From the NCBI GenBank assembly GCA_036250195.1, contig JAVHZZ010000009.1, forward strand, positions 97,904,271 to 97,968,270: a stretch of DNA of 64,000 nucleotides, read 5' to 3'. Position 1 is the stretch's first letter; each line of letters starts with the position of its first letter. The notes under the pieces were generated by a model. It was not told the origin of the DNA. It did no database searches and saw nothing but the letters and a program-made list of their open reading frames with translations. The position numbers and the translations under genes were made by a program. Of the stretch, positions 42,948-53,180 are shown piece by piece. This stretch comes from Mixophyes australis (Eukaryota > Chordata > Amphibia > Anura > Limnodynastidae).

Positions 42948-43611
42948 TGTCACGATTTGCACTCTGCAGCTGCTGTCTGCAGTGACTCTATTGGATTTGG
43001 TATGCTTTCCACTTGTAGTACCACTGCCTACCAAAGGGGCCACTGTGCTACTTGATTATTCTCCTTGATCACTGGGAGTGGTTTCAGCTGCATGAGGCCT
43101 ATTTATACCTGCCTGCTTCAAACAGTCTGGGCCAGATCATCAGGTCATTCCGAGGAGCATTCCCTGTGCTCAGCTTCTATCTGCTATCTGGACTCCTGCA
43201 TATTTCTTCGTTGAAATCTACTATTTGCTGTTACCTGTGTCCTGGACTCCTGCATCTTTAACCATTATACCTGGTACTTGTAGTTCTACGCTGCCTGTTG
43301 AAATCTACTATTTGCTGTTACCTGTGTCCTGGACTCCTGCATCTTCAATCATTATACCTGGTACTTGTAGTTCTACGCTGCCTGTTGAAATCTACTATTT
43401 GCTGTTACCTGTGTCCTGGACTCCTGCATCTTTAACCATTATACCTGGTACTTGTAGTTCTACGCTGCCTGTTGAAATCTACTATTGCAGTTACCTGTTT
43501 CTCATCTGCACTTTGAACTGTCTCATGAGTTACCTTGTCATCTCTGTTTGTTAATAAACTCATTATAACCACTTATCTCCTCTCCGTGGTCATACCTGGG
43601 AAATCCTGACA
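42948..43611 (+). repeat. 3' LTR, 664 bp
   Basis: Same ends, TATA-like word and AATAAA (43553-43558) as the 5' LTR. Three 87-bp units at 43213, 43300 and 43387 (order T-C-T) instead of five. The 174-bp length difference is exactly two units. Confidence 0.93.
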
Positions 43612-43842
43612 TAGGCGGATTAAAGAGGCAGTATTCCCGGCAGGAACTATGTCCTGGTTACCGGGAAAATAGCTAGTGTGAGCCGTCATGAGCAGCACCG
43701 CAGGTCATCAACAAGCTGGAAGAGAAGGTAGTGTCCCAGCTACTTAGTAACAGCCGAGACAAAGGATTCAGAGGGAGCCATCAAAAGAAGATACACAAAG
43801 TATGTTACCGTTAGGCAGCATGTGTAACACTTTCGAGAGGTA
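43612..43842. other. Target sequence right of the LTR element
   Basis: Continuation of 39541-39657 beyond the insertion, with GTGAGCCGTCATGAGCAGC. Not identified. Confidence 0.3.
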
Positions 43843-43945
43843 CAGCAGCTGTAATAATCAGAGCTCATTAGATGGACAGAAGTGGCATCAGCAGACCTTT
43901 TTCACAAGATGATAGACCAAGGGCATAATGTAAAATAGTGTAAGA
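43843..43945. repeat. Single ~140-bp hAT-associated tandem unit
   Basis: AATCAGAGCTCATTAGATGG and CACAAGATGATAGACCAAGG match the unit at 39341-39440 on the left of the LTR element in the same orientation, so the array once spanned this site. Confidence 0.55.
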
Positions 43946-43984
43946 TGGAATTGTCCATGGGCCCTTCCACCCTGGTGTGATATA

Positions 43985-44245
43985 TATGTTTGACAGGTAC
44001 ATGATCGACAATTATATGATTGGCTCCATAATATAGACAGGGTTAGAAAGTGGACAATAATGACATTGACAGTATTATTAGGTTGACAATTGAAATGTAG
44101 ACAGATTTATTACATCGACAATAATATTCCTATCCCTAACCCTATCTGTAACCCTGACCCTAACACTAACCATATAAAACTTTCGACATTTGATTTATCA
44201 ACATAATTGTTGACTTTCTGAATGTCGTTCAAATGTATCTGTAGC
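43985..44245. repeat. GTCGACA / CCCTAA dispersed repeat, copy 3
   Basis: GACATTGACAGTATTATTAG, ACATCGACAATAATATTCC, then TATCCCTAACCCTATCTGTA and TGTTGACTTTCTGAATGTCG. The two halves read as approximate reverse complements around the CCCTAA part, which supports a palindromic element. Confidence 0.6.
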
Positions 44246-45445
44246 TGTCGATCGCATTTCCTGCCATTCACTCTTATGTTAAACAGGACATCTATAGTTT
44301 AACAATCCAAGTACTTCATCCAAGCTATTTTTGTGGCTGAAGTGCTTGACTTATTTGGGTCCCCAAAAAGAGAACATTATGGTTGTTGATTAATGTACTG
44401 GAGAATAGATACCAATTTTAACACATTACTAATGGACACTTGGATAACAGTTGTCATCTTCTATGTTGACAATGTTATCATCCTCACAGGTCACAATATT
44501 ATTTTCATACACTTTCAAACAAAGACTACAGCAGTTCTTGCCAGTGATAAGAAGGCCATTGTCATTCCTAGGCATAAGAACAAAAAATCCACCTCTTATG
44601 TGTGGAATTATTTGTACCCAAATTCCGATAACAGTTGTCTAGCCATTTGTAGCTTTGTAAAGCCACAGTCAGTAGAGGTAGGGACCTTAACATTCTAGGA
44701 TCCTCATCCATGTTAGGCCATTTGAAGTGTGTTCATGGAAAGCTCTTGGGAAAATCAGAAACGTATGCTAAATAAATAACAACAAGCAATCCAGCATCAT
44801 CTACCTCCACACTCTCATCTAAATCCCAGCACCTGAAATCTACACCCCCAACACTTTCATTATCAATATCCTCAAGTGATCGGAGTTAGTCCTGCATCCA
44901 AGTTGCTAATGCGAGATGACTCCTCCCCTATCCAGGACTCCTCAGAAGAATCCTTGAGCGTTAGGTCCACTGCTGCTGCTCCTGCTGCTGAGGGTGGATC
45001 TTCAACCCAGAAAAGACCAAGAAGAAGACTACTAATAGTTTACAACAATTGACTGTTAAACAATCCTTAGCAAGATTGAAAGCTGTCACCCAGTCGCAAA
45101 GCGGATCACAGATGCCATGTCGACTATGCTAGTATTAGATTTACGTTCAAGATCCACTATTAATTCAGCTGGTGTTTGACAGTTACTTGAGGTCTTGTGT
45201 CCCCATTACCAAATTATATCACAACACCATTTTACTAGAAAAGCTATTCCTCACCTCTACCAGAAGGTTCGTAAAAATGTAATTATTGGGCTACAAAATG
45301 CCATTCTACCCACTGTACACTTAACCACAGATATGAGGACAAGCGGAACTGGGCAAACTAAAGATTATATTACTGTGACAGCCCACTGGATTGGTGATTC
45401 GCCTTCACCAGCAGGAACAGCAGCAGCATGTACCCAAGTACATCA

Positions 45446-45797
45446 GTAGCTGAGGGGGAGTGCTGACATTGGATTGCTATTTGGAGGCTTCTGGGGTACC
45501 TCTTTGGTAAGTTGGCCCTCAATTTAAAAACACATATGTATGGCCCTCTCATTGTTTAGAGTTAGGACCACCCTATTAGCAAACGCGCCGTGGAGAGGCG
45601 GGTGGCTTTACCATACATTTGCAAATGTGTGCAACTGAGACTTTTGCATTTCTATCTACAATAGAAATAACAGATCTGTTGCTGGCTATAGCAGTGTGCT
45701 GGGGGATCTCTCTGTCTGTTTGTTCCTTTTAGGATAACCCCACCCTTTCACGCACCTGCTATAGCCTATAAAATGATTGAGCAACTTGCATTTCTTT
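45446..45797. mobile_element. 352-bp insert flanked by 18-bp direct repeats
   Basis: ATGTACCCAAGTACATCA at 45428-45445 and ATGTACCCAAGTACGTCA at 45798-45815 differ at one base. The long duplication fits target-primed retroposition. The insert has no evident poly-A tail, box A/B or coding region, and I do not recognise it. Confidence 0.6.
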
Positions 45798-45865
45798 ATG
45801 TACCCAAGTACGTCACATTTTTTCTGAGGCAGGATACTCTGTGCATCATCTGCTTCAGTAAGAGG

Positions 45866-46335
45866 CATATTATTATTATTATTATTATTATTATTATCGT
45901 AGATTTGTAAGGCACCACAGTGCCGTAAAGTAGGGAAGACAAGGACATACATAAAACAAGACATACGTAAAACAAGAACAGAAAAGGCAGACAAAATGAA
46001 TGGAGACATGAAAACAAAGTGTATGGAGGACCCTGCTCATTAGAGGGCTTACATTCTAAAGGGAAGAGGGCAGAGCTGAAACAAGAGGAGCAAGTGTGGC
46101 TCAGTGGAGATTGGCATAGTTGTGAGGGTGCATTAGTGTGAATAGTGTTATCGAGGATAAGGTCACCTTAAAAAAGAGATGGGTTTTCAAAGAGCATCTA
46201 AAGATTTGAAGGCTGTGGGAAAGTCTGATTGAGCGTGGTAGGAAATTTCATAAGTGGAGAGCAGCATGGGAGAAGTGTTAAAGGAAGGAATGAGAGGTGG
46301 TTATCAGAAACGAGACAAGGCGCAAGTCAGAGGTA
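45866..46335 (-). repeat. SINE/LINE 3'-tail repeat, (AAT)n-ended, reverse strand
   Basis: (ATT)n at about 45871-45897 is followed by GGCACCACAGTGCCGTAAAG and GGACCCTGCTCATTAGAGGG plus CTTACATTCTAAAGG, the same structure as 10709-11260. It lies inside hAT copy D, next to the 352-bp insert. Confidence 0.6.
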
Positions 46336-47290
46336 ATACCGCTGACAACCTGTTTGAAAAAACTAAGAGATGTCAGCGCAACATCGCAACATGGCTTATC
46401 CTGCTTGGACTCTCCTGAGGATATGTGATTTCTGATAAGCCTCCAATATTGTTAGACTACTGCAGCCATCACATTTCCTGTTTTGCTCACACAATTAACT
46501 TGGTGATACAGAACTCTTTAAAAAATTACAATGACATGCAGGAGATGCTGTCTGTGTTCCGAAATATTTAGGGTCATTTTTGGGATTCTGCAACAGCATG
46601 TAGGAGAATGCAATAGCTGCAAGAAGAATAGAATTTGAAAGTGATTACCCTAATTAGAATTTTTGAGAAGCAGCTAGAGAAATTGAAGGAGGAAATGAAA
46701 CAAAGCAAATCCGCTAACTATATTGGAATTGTATATTAAGTACTTAATTCGCTTTTTCAGGATTCAAGAGTTATCAACATCTTGAAATCGGATTACTACA
46801 TTTTGGCAACTTAGGTTTAAGAGCTATGTCTTCTCTTTCTTTCCAACTGACCCAGATCTCAAAGATGCAATGATCTCCTGGTCAGCAGGCTGACAGCTCA
46901 AGTGGTACATGATACACCGAGGTCTCCTGCTTCAGTTTATCTGGCAACTGCTTCTAGGAAAAAAACTAAGCTTTCCCAAGACACCCAGTGGTGATGCAGA
47001 TGAGTCAGCACATCACAACATTTTGGCATTTGGGCTGTTCTCAAAGAATTGCCCAAAAATCGTTAGCTCTGTCATAAATGAACTACAAATTCCATGAGGA
47101 AGGCCATTACCAGCAATTACATCAAAGTACACAGACTTCTTTGATGGTGGATTCCAGTGGGGATGAATTAGTATTGTTTGAGGATGATGTACACACTGAT
47201 GAGGGTGAATATGATGACAGTGTAGATTGCAGGTGCTGAAATCTAGCTGAGAGAAGAGAGCTACCTGATGCTGGCATGCTTGGTAATATT

Positions 47291-47540
47291 TTGGGTAGAA
47301 TGGCATCTTGACAATTTTATATTTTTTTACAGTAAGCTTTCACCTTTATTAGAGAGGTTTTTTTTCTTTAAAAAGGTACAACCTTTTTTTTACATTTTTG
47401 TTTCCCTGACTTAAAACCACTATGCACTTGAACATAAGCTTTAGCACGTGAGGTAGAGGGATTAGTATCATCATGATTGAGACTGGAGAGTGACAAGAAA
47501 AATGCCACCCCTCCTGTTTCTGTATGAGTTATGGCACAGT
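47291..47540. other. 3' untranslated part of hAT copy D
   Basis: T-rich spacer between the decayed coding part and the tandem repeats. No features named. Confidence 0.35.
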
Positions 47541-48110
47541 AGATTGTCACTGGAGACTTTGAAGAACACTGACAGCCCTATTATTACAATTTCCATTTCA
47601 GCACTGAACCCTGCCACATCTCCTCTTTCTGAGTGAGCTATGGTACAGTAAAATGTAACTGCAGATTTAGACCAAGCCTGCCAGCCCTATAATTTCTATT
47701 TCAGCAATGACAATTTGCAATGGAGCAGTGAAGCTCTCCTCTTTGTGTATAACCTATATAACACAGTACAATTTGACTACAGATGTACAGCAAGCCTGCC
47801 AGCCCTAGTATTTGTATTTCAGCAATGACAATTAGCAATGGAGCTTTCCTCTTTGTGTGTAACCTATATAACACAGAACAATTTGACTGCAGATTTACAC
47901 CAAGCCTGCCAGCCCTAGTATTTGTATTTCAGCAATGACAATTAGCAATGGACAATGGATCTCTCCTCTTTGTGTGTTGCCTATATAACACTACATTATG
48001 GGACTGCAGATTTAGAAGACCAAGCCTGCCAGACCTAGAAATTCTATTACAGCAATGACAATTAGCAGTGGACTCTCCTGAATGTCACTGTAGACTTTGA
48101 AAAACACTGC
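47541..48110 (+). repeat. ~120-bp tandem repeat near the 3' end of hAT copy D, 4-5 units
   Basis: Units share AAGCCTGCCAGCCCTA, TTTCAGCAATGACAATTAGC and CTCCTCTTTGTGTGTAACCT plus ATATAACACA. The cleaner units are about 115-130 bp apart. This differs from the ~140-bp repeat of the deletion derivatives. Confidence 0.8.
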
Positions 48111-48169
48111 TACCCCTTCCTCTTTCTATTCTACCTATGACACTGCCCAACTGTTCTACAGACTGTGCT

Positions 48170-48396
48170 ACCGTTTCTGTGTCCCTCTGTGAAATGGCAC
48201 TGGATCGCCGTGGAGGGCGATACTTATAGAATCCAAAACTCACGAGATCCGACATCCAACGATGTAACGATGACGTTTTGCATCGTTTTCAATTACGAAA
48301 AAGTGCAAAAGTACCGAGACGGGTCTCGGCTAGGTTCTCGGATCTGCTAAGTTCGGGTGTGTTCGGTTCTCAGGGAACCGATCTTGAGCATCTCTA
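48170..48396 (+). mobile_element. Probable 3' terminal region of hAT copy D
   Basis: GAGACGGGTCTCGGCTAGG, GGTGTGTTCGGTTCTCAGGG and finally GAGCATCTCTA. The reverse complement begins TAGAGATGCTC, a hAT-type terminus. The element then stops and Penelope-like sequence begins at 48397. ATTTCATC at 48397-48404 would be one half of an 8-bp duplication. The other half was not located. Confidence 0.45.
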
Positions 48397-49690
48397 ATTT
48401 CATCAAGAACATTATATTCATTAATAAGGACTTTATAGGTTTCCTGATCCAAGCGAGTCAGCTTGCTCCTGAATATAGTCTTTTTTTGTTAAGCAGGACA
48501 ATTCTCATCCTTTAGCGACTGGTTTAATAACCAGCTCTTTTCCCTCTTGTAAGTCCTTTCTGTTCTTCTTTAGTTGGATTAAAATGTATTCCTCTCTTCT
48601 CCTTCAGTACATGTAAATCACCATCCACCATCCATTAATTTGTCAAAAAGTGGAAATGACTTTACATAAAGCCTGGATAAAGCTTAATTTAAACTTTAAA
48701 ACTAATTATTCTTAAAAGGTGTACTTTAGAAATATCTGACTCAGGGGTTCTAATACTTCTACTTTGTTTTTCATAAAATATAAATTAAATGTATAAATAT
48801 AAATTAAAAATGCCTTCCAGCTTTACCTATTTTTTGCATTTTTCGAGCCCCCTCTTCTCCCACCTCGAGTTCCATGCGTCTTTTTTTGTTCTTTGATATT
48901 CACCATTCCAGAATCTCTTTTCGGTGGTTCCTTGCTCTGAGGGCTTACATATAAAAATATGAAACAAATTTTGATCTATCAGATCAATTGGATATTCTGG
49001 ATTCATCGACAAAATATTTTCTTCATATGTTCTTGATTTTTATTTTTAAATTCACTTATCAAGGCCATAATTTTGTGTTAATTATTTATTTTTGTTTCCT
49101 TAACTCTTTCCCAGGATGTATCAATTAAAGTACCTTTCTTTCTTACAAAAATCATACTTATTTCTCATTCATTTATTTTTCCCATAATTTGAGAAATTAT
49201 TCTGGTAGCTGTGGGCATAATTTGATCTTTGATTCGCCTTTCTAAATCTATCCTTCCTGTCATTTTGCAGTCTTTCATGTACGTGGTATTTTTGTGTTCT
49301 TAATTACAAAATATTCTTGAAAGAACCCTTATCTAAAGTTCTACTTCAATTTCTGTATCCAATCTTATAATCCTCTACATCTCTTCTATATTTATTCTGA
49401 TTCCTCGAGGTGACCTCATTTTCAATATTGTCTAATTTTGCTTGAGGCCTTCTATGCTGATCTATAAAGTCTTCCATCTAATATAATGGTTCCAAGTAAA
49501 AGTGACATAAGTTCAAACAAACATTTATCTAAACTATGAATCCATTTATTGATAAAATCTATATTATCCAAATCATGAGTTTGACTTTTAAATAATTTGA
49601 ACCCTCTTTGAATAAAATTGTCTTGTATGTATTTCTCTAAGGTGGTCTTATTCAACCATAGCGAATTCTCCAGTTTGAGGAATCTGGAAC
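48397..49690 (-). pseudogene. Penelope-like element, N-terminal and RT-start remnant
   Basis: On the reverse strand, a decayed frame runs through TTLEKYIQDNFIQRGFKLF (about 49650-49590), a degenerate Pro/Ser region, and then FNPTKEEQKGLTRG followed by ELVIKPVAKG (about 48510-48540), TKKDYIQEQ (about 48470) and, in another frame, DQETYKVLINEYN (about 48415-48450). The series matches LT..E..AL..L....IVIKPADKGG..V..D..DY....QL.D..TYK.L, the region just ahead of the reverse transcriptase core in Penelope-like elements. The sequence ends where hAT copy D begins, so the hAT element appears to have inserted into it. Confidence 0.6.
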
Positions 49691-49757
49691 AAAGAGTATG
49701 CAGATTAATTCTGGTTTTCTAATCATTTTATACTTATTCTGTAAATATTGGCACTAA

Positions 49758-49933
49758 GGGAAATATTTTCTAAACTGCGGGTTTGAAAAACTGGAGATGT
49801 TGTCTATAGCAACCAATCAGTTTCTAGTTATCATGTATTTAGTACATTCTACAACATGACAATTAGAATCTGACTTGTTGTTATAAGCAGCATCTCTACT
49901 TGTTTCAAACTTGCAGTTTAGTAAATGTACCCC
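49758..49933. mobile_element. 176-bp palindromic MITE, copy 3
   Basis: GGGAAATATTTTCTAAACTG at the left and CAGTTTAGTAAATGTACCCC at the right, with the standard inner arms. Flanks are TAA and TAA, a clean 3-bp duplication. It sits between two Penelope-like fragments. Confidence 0.85.
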
Positions 49934-50034
49934 TAAATCTACTTCCTTTAGCTTCCTTGTAGTAATTAAGGTATACTGGGAGTGCTGCTGAGTATATATA
50001 GGAATTCATAATATTCTAAAATAAAAACATTTTG

Positions 50035-50185
50035 CATGTGTTCACAGACCTTTGTTTTACGTTTTCTCAAGGTGTATCCCACATTATGTAAACCACAAAG
50101 GCATTCTAATAGGTACACAGTTCCCTTAGTGTTATAGCTAGTATGTGTTTTAATGTCACCTTCCTTTGTTTGAATTTGAAACTAC
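50035..50185 (-). pseudogene. Penelope-like element, GIY-YIG endonuclease remnant
   Basis: The reverse strand reads FKFKQRKVTLKH and, after a frameshift, VYLLECLCGLHNVGYTLRK and KVCEHM (50035-50118). This is the GIY-YIG nuclease signature of Penelope-like elements (VVYLL.C.CGL.YVG.T.R.L..R..EH), with the second motif YVG changed to NVG. Because this C-terminal domain lies upstream, in the reverse-strand sense, of the N-terminal remnant at 48397-49690, two partial copies in tandem are likely. Confidence 0.7.
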
Positions 50186-50191
50186 TGCATT

Positions 50192-50348
50192 CAGAGGCGG
50201 AACTAGCGAGCTGTGGGCCCTGGTGCAGGAAAGCGGGAAGGAGTGAACCGGGGGCCCACAGCTCACTAGTTCCCTGTGCAGCAGGCCCCATTATCTCCAT
50301 GGGCCTCGGTACACCGCACCTGCTGCACCAATGGTAGTTCCGCCACTG
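50192..50348. mobile_element. 157-bp hAT-like MITE
   Basis: CAGAGGCGGAACTAGCGAGC at the left and GGTAGTTCCGCCACTG at the right are inverted. The middle repeats the symmetry (GAGCTGTGGGCCC / GGGCCCACAGCTC). The 8-bp flanks ACTGCATT and ATTTCAAT match only at 5 of 8. It lies directly upstream of the GIY-YIG remnant. Confidence 0.7.
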
Positions 50349-51085
50349 ATTTCAATATGACCTGTTGGATATTTATTCTTGGTGGTCCAACATTCAGTCC
50401 TCCTGTTCCTGGACTACACTGACTGACAGAAGAGGTATCTTCAGAACTACAAAAGACCATGTTTTCATGCATCCAATTGCTAATGAGGAGAGTAGTAAGC
50501 AGCCCACTGCCCAAGAGGGGCCCAATAGTAATTTAGTGCCCTGAATGGGGCTAGGTGTTTTTGTTTTCTTTAAAGACGGTGTTACTGTGTTGCACAACTG
50601 CTTTTAATAAAGCTCATTTATATTTAGACAGTCTGTGTTTGCTGCTTTAAACCCCTTTTTTGTGTAGCAAATACAAGGCTTTGGCCACAGGACCGATTCC
50701 TGAGCTAATATATGTAAAAATATGTAATATCAATTCAATAGAAAAATTGGAACAATTGTGAATTGGCAAGTTCACAGTTATAATACCTTTAAAGAACTCC
50801 CGATTAGAATTAGCAATATATTCTAGGCACCAAACTATGTTAAAATTATACTCTTTGCTAACATCACAGGTGATGTAGCATTGTTTGAATATTCAGTCTG
50901 GATTACAAAACGGACTCTAGCAGCCACTATTTTAATTATTGTAGCTATTTGCTATAGCTTTAATGAAATTAAGTTTTGCAATGAATGAAAATGTTTATAA
51001 CTTTCATGCTTCATGGAATGTACCTTTTCTACAAGGCCATACTGTCTCGTACTAGTGCGTATATAAAACATTGATAAGAGTTTTA
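50349..51085. other. Unassigned spacer
   Basis: May continue the Penelope-like copy for a short way, but nothing definite is visible. Confidence 0.35.
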
Positions 51086-51260
51086 GGGCTAGATTTACTA
51101 AGCTGCGGGTTTGAAAAAGTGGGGATGTTGCCTATAGCAACCAATCAGATACTAGCTGTCATTTTGTAGAAAGCACTAAATAAATGAAAGCTAGAATCTG
51201 ATTGTTTGCTATAGGCAACATCCCCACTTTTTCAAAGCCGCAGCTTAGTAAATCTAGCCC
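51086..51260. mobile_element. 175-bp palindromic MITE, copy 4 (best preserved)
   Basis: GGGCTAGATTTACTAAGCTG at the left is matched by CAGCTTAGTAAATCTAGCCC at the right. Flanks are TTA (51083-51085) and TTA (51261-51263). This copy gives the cleanest view of the family's ends and its TWA duplication. Confidence 0.92.
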
Positions 51261-51923
51261 TTAGTGTCTTCAAACCACAGAGGCAAGGCCTCATTTTTTA
51301 GCATTTTGTGGTTATGGAGGCAAATTCTTTGAGTAGAGCTGCACGTAATTAATAGTTATCCAATCAGTGTAAATGCCAAGCTAGAAGCGCCTCTGTGTAA
51401 GGGTGCCAAGATTATTGCTTAAAACATATGGACAAATGTATTATTGCTAACATTCTGATCTGCTTAGTCAGATGGTCTGTGTTCACATAACTAAATTAGC
51501 TTGACTCTATTAAAAAATATCAGATTCTCTGAGTGCTTCATTTTAACAACTACAACACAGACTGATGTGGGTTTTATAAAAGGTGTCACTGTTACATATA
51601 CAGTACCTACCCTGAAATATATATGGTATAATATAACAAAATTTGATGAAGGATTGAATCTATTACCTGCTGCATGCATATTCTGGACCATAATTAACAC
51701 TTTCAATTTCTAGAAGATGAGGTAACTATTATATGGCTAGCAACCTTTACAATACTGAAGGAGGAGATAAAAACTGGGGAGAATAACGATGAGTCCCCTG
51801 TAGTTAATGATGATGAAGAAGACAGCTTTTACTCTAAAGAAGATAATGAGAACGGGGATTGTAGTCCCAATAGTGAGTAGTATAGAGAAGAAAATAATGA
51901 TATGCATAGTATACCCAGCTCAT

Positions 51924-53050
51924 TTAATAACTGGAGTTAATATAAGACCATGCAATACTGTGCCTTGAACAAGAATACTGATAAGTAAGTGAAATGATAA
52001 ATGGTAGAGTAGTCACTATTATGTTATAGGGATAAGGGGAAGAGTATTCAGTCAGGCAAAGGATATTGCAATAACACACTATGATCGGGAGAAGGCATAT
52101 GTAATGGCCGAGGAGCGTAAGAATTAGGGGCAGATAGAAAAAATTCATTTGAAGGCGGGGGTAAGGTGCCAACCACTGCTGTGAAGCAATTGTTTCCACT
52201 GACTGCGTGGGAGGTGGGTATGGAAGAGACCAACTCGCTGAAGCAGCAGGGGCAGTCTCCCTTAATGCTTCTGGTGGAAAAGCCCAGGAGGGCGGTGTAG
52301 TAGCTGATGTGGGGTATAAATTACTGGATCGAATATCCCTAGGAGGGATATAACCCCCAGCGCCTGTAGGATTGTCATAAGACACTGTATGTGTTACATT
52401 GGCCCAGTAGGTAGAGGGGGAATGGGAATGCTGTAAAGCTGAGGAAGAAAGGGCCTGGGAAAATAAAAGAGGTGAGGTAGAGGCCTGATAACTCATGCGC
52501 TGAGCAACAACGGGGTGAGATCTTCCTCGCATCCACTCCTCGGGCATAAGAGGGGGTAGTCTGTTTTATGAGTCACTGTATTGCACAAAGGAAGACCTTA
52601 ACCAGGGACTAGGAGGGGTTGCACCAGATTGTCTTAATCTTCCCCCATTTATTCCAACATCCCTCACATTTGATGCAAATCCATAGTTTTGATATTGCCC
52701 CCACACAGAGAGATCATAAGGAGGGGTAGTACTCTCCCTCTGCAGGGGTGAATTGTAAGCACCCTGGGCATGAGGACTACTTGTGAGAGGTGGTTTGCTG
52801 GGCCCTCTAAAATGCCTGCGTCTATTAAGTGCAAGAAGAGGAGAAAGGGATCCCCTCCTCTACCTTCTGTGTGATCCTGATGAAACTAAACTGTCTCCAG
52901 AGCTAGGCGGCATCACCACCCGCTCTGGTGCACGAGACCTGTCGGGCACTCTCCCTCTGCGATTATGTCCCCGGCGTGACTCAGGCATCGGGGACCTAGT
53001 CCCATCATGCCCCCGCTCTAGCGGCTCATTAACTCAACGTCCATTGAAGT
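51924..53050 (-). pseudogene. Unrecognised Pro/Ser-rich reverse-strand frame
   Basis: One reverse-strand frame stays open over about 0.9 kb except for a TAG and a TAA. It begins with a basic Arg/Ser/Pro part (SRRGHNRRGRVPDRSRAPER), continues with TPPYDLSVWGQYQNYGF and MPEEWMRGRSHPVVAQ, and ends with TPPSWAFPPEALRETAPA and PAASASWSLPYPPPTQS. The low-complexity, basic then Pro/Ser-rich make-up fits a gag-like or ORF1-like transposon protein. I recognise no domain, and no terminal repeats are visible. It could also be a chance frame in GC-richer DNA. The GC-rich part 52780-53180 ends with a CAGGTAAG word on the plus strand. Confidence 0.3.
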
Positions 53051-53180
53051 GACGGCGCCGGGAGTCATGTGATGCAAAGGAGGCCGCTGGGAAGAACGCT
53101 ACTCAACAGAAGATGGGAGCTGTCTGTCAGTCGCGCCAGAGGAACTGAAGATCTCCTCGGTCTGGGCATGTTGACAGGTA

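Larger units (their letters stand above)
39658..43611 (+). mobile_element. Gag-only LTR retrotransposon, structurally complete (3,954 bp)
   Basis: Two direct repeats bounded by TGTCACG..CCTGACA enclose one long frame. Flanking pentamers TAGGC at 39653-39657 and 43612-43616 match exactly, a 5-bp target duplication. A polypurine tract AAGGAGGGGG (42935-42944) lies directly before the 3' LTR. There is no protease, reverse transcriptase, RNase H or integrase: only about 40 bp separates the stop codon from the 3' LTR. The element must therefore be mobilised by proteins of a related Ty3/gypsy-type partner. The LTRs look identical by eye apart from repeat number, which indicates a recent insertion. 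I could not identify the tRNA primer site after the 5' LTR. Confidence 0.92.
44393..47290 (+). pseudogene. hAT (BED-finger) transposase, copy D, with nested insertions
   Basis: A decayed transposase of the same family as copy B. A BED zinc finger is visible: SYVWNYLYPNSDN and LAICSF (about 44594-44660) with, after a frameshift, GHLKCVHG (44718-44738) giving the His pair. The catalytic-region block reads HFTRKAIPHLYQKVRKNV (45231-45285) and LTTDMRTSGTGQTKDYITV plus TAHW (45321-45390). CFAHTINLVIQNSLKNYND follows at about 46480-46540, then a C-terminal LEKLKEE region (about 46680) and DSRVINILKSDYYILAT (about 46763-46813). Stops, frameshifts and about 0.9 kb of inserted repeats (45446-46335) break it. 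The 3' terminus is probably at 48396. Confidence 0.75.
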
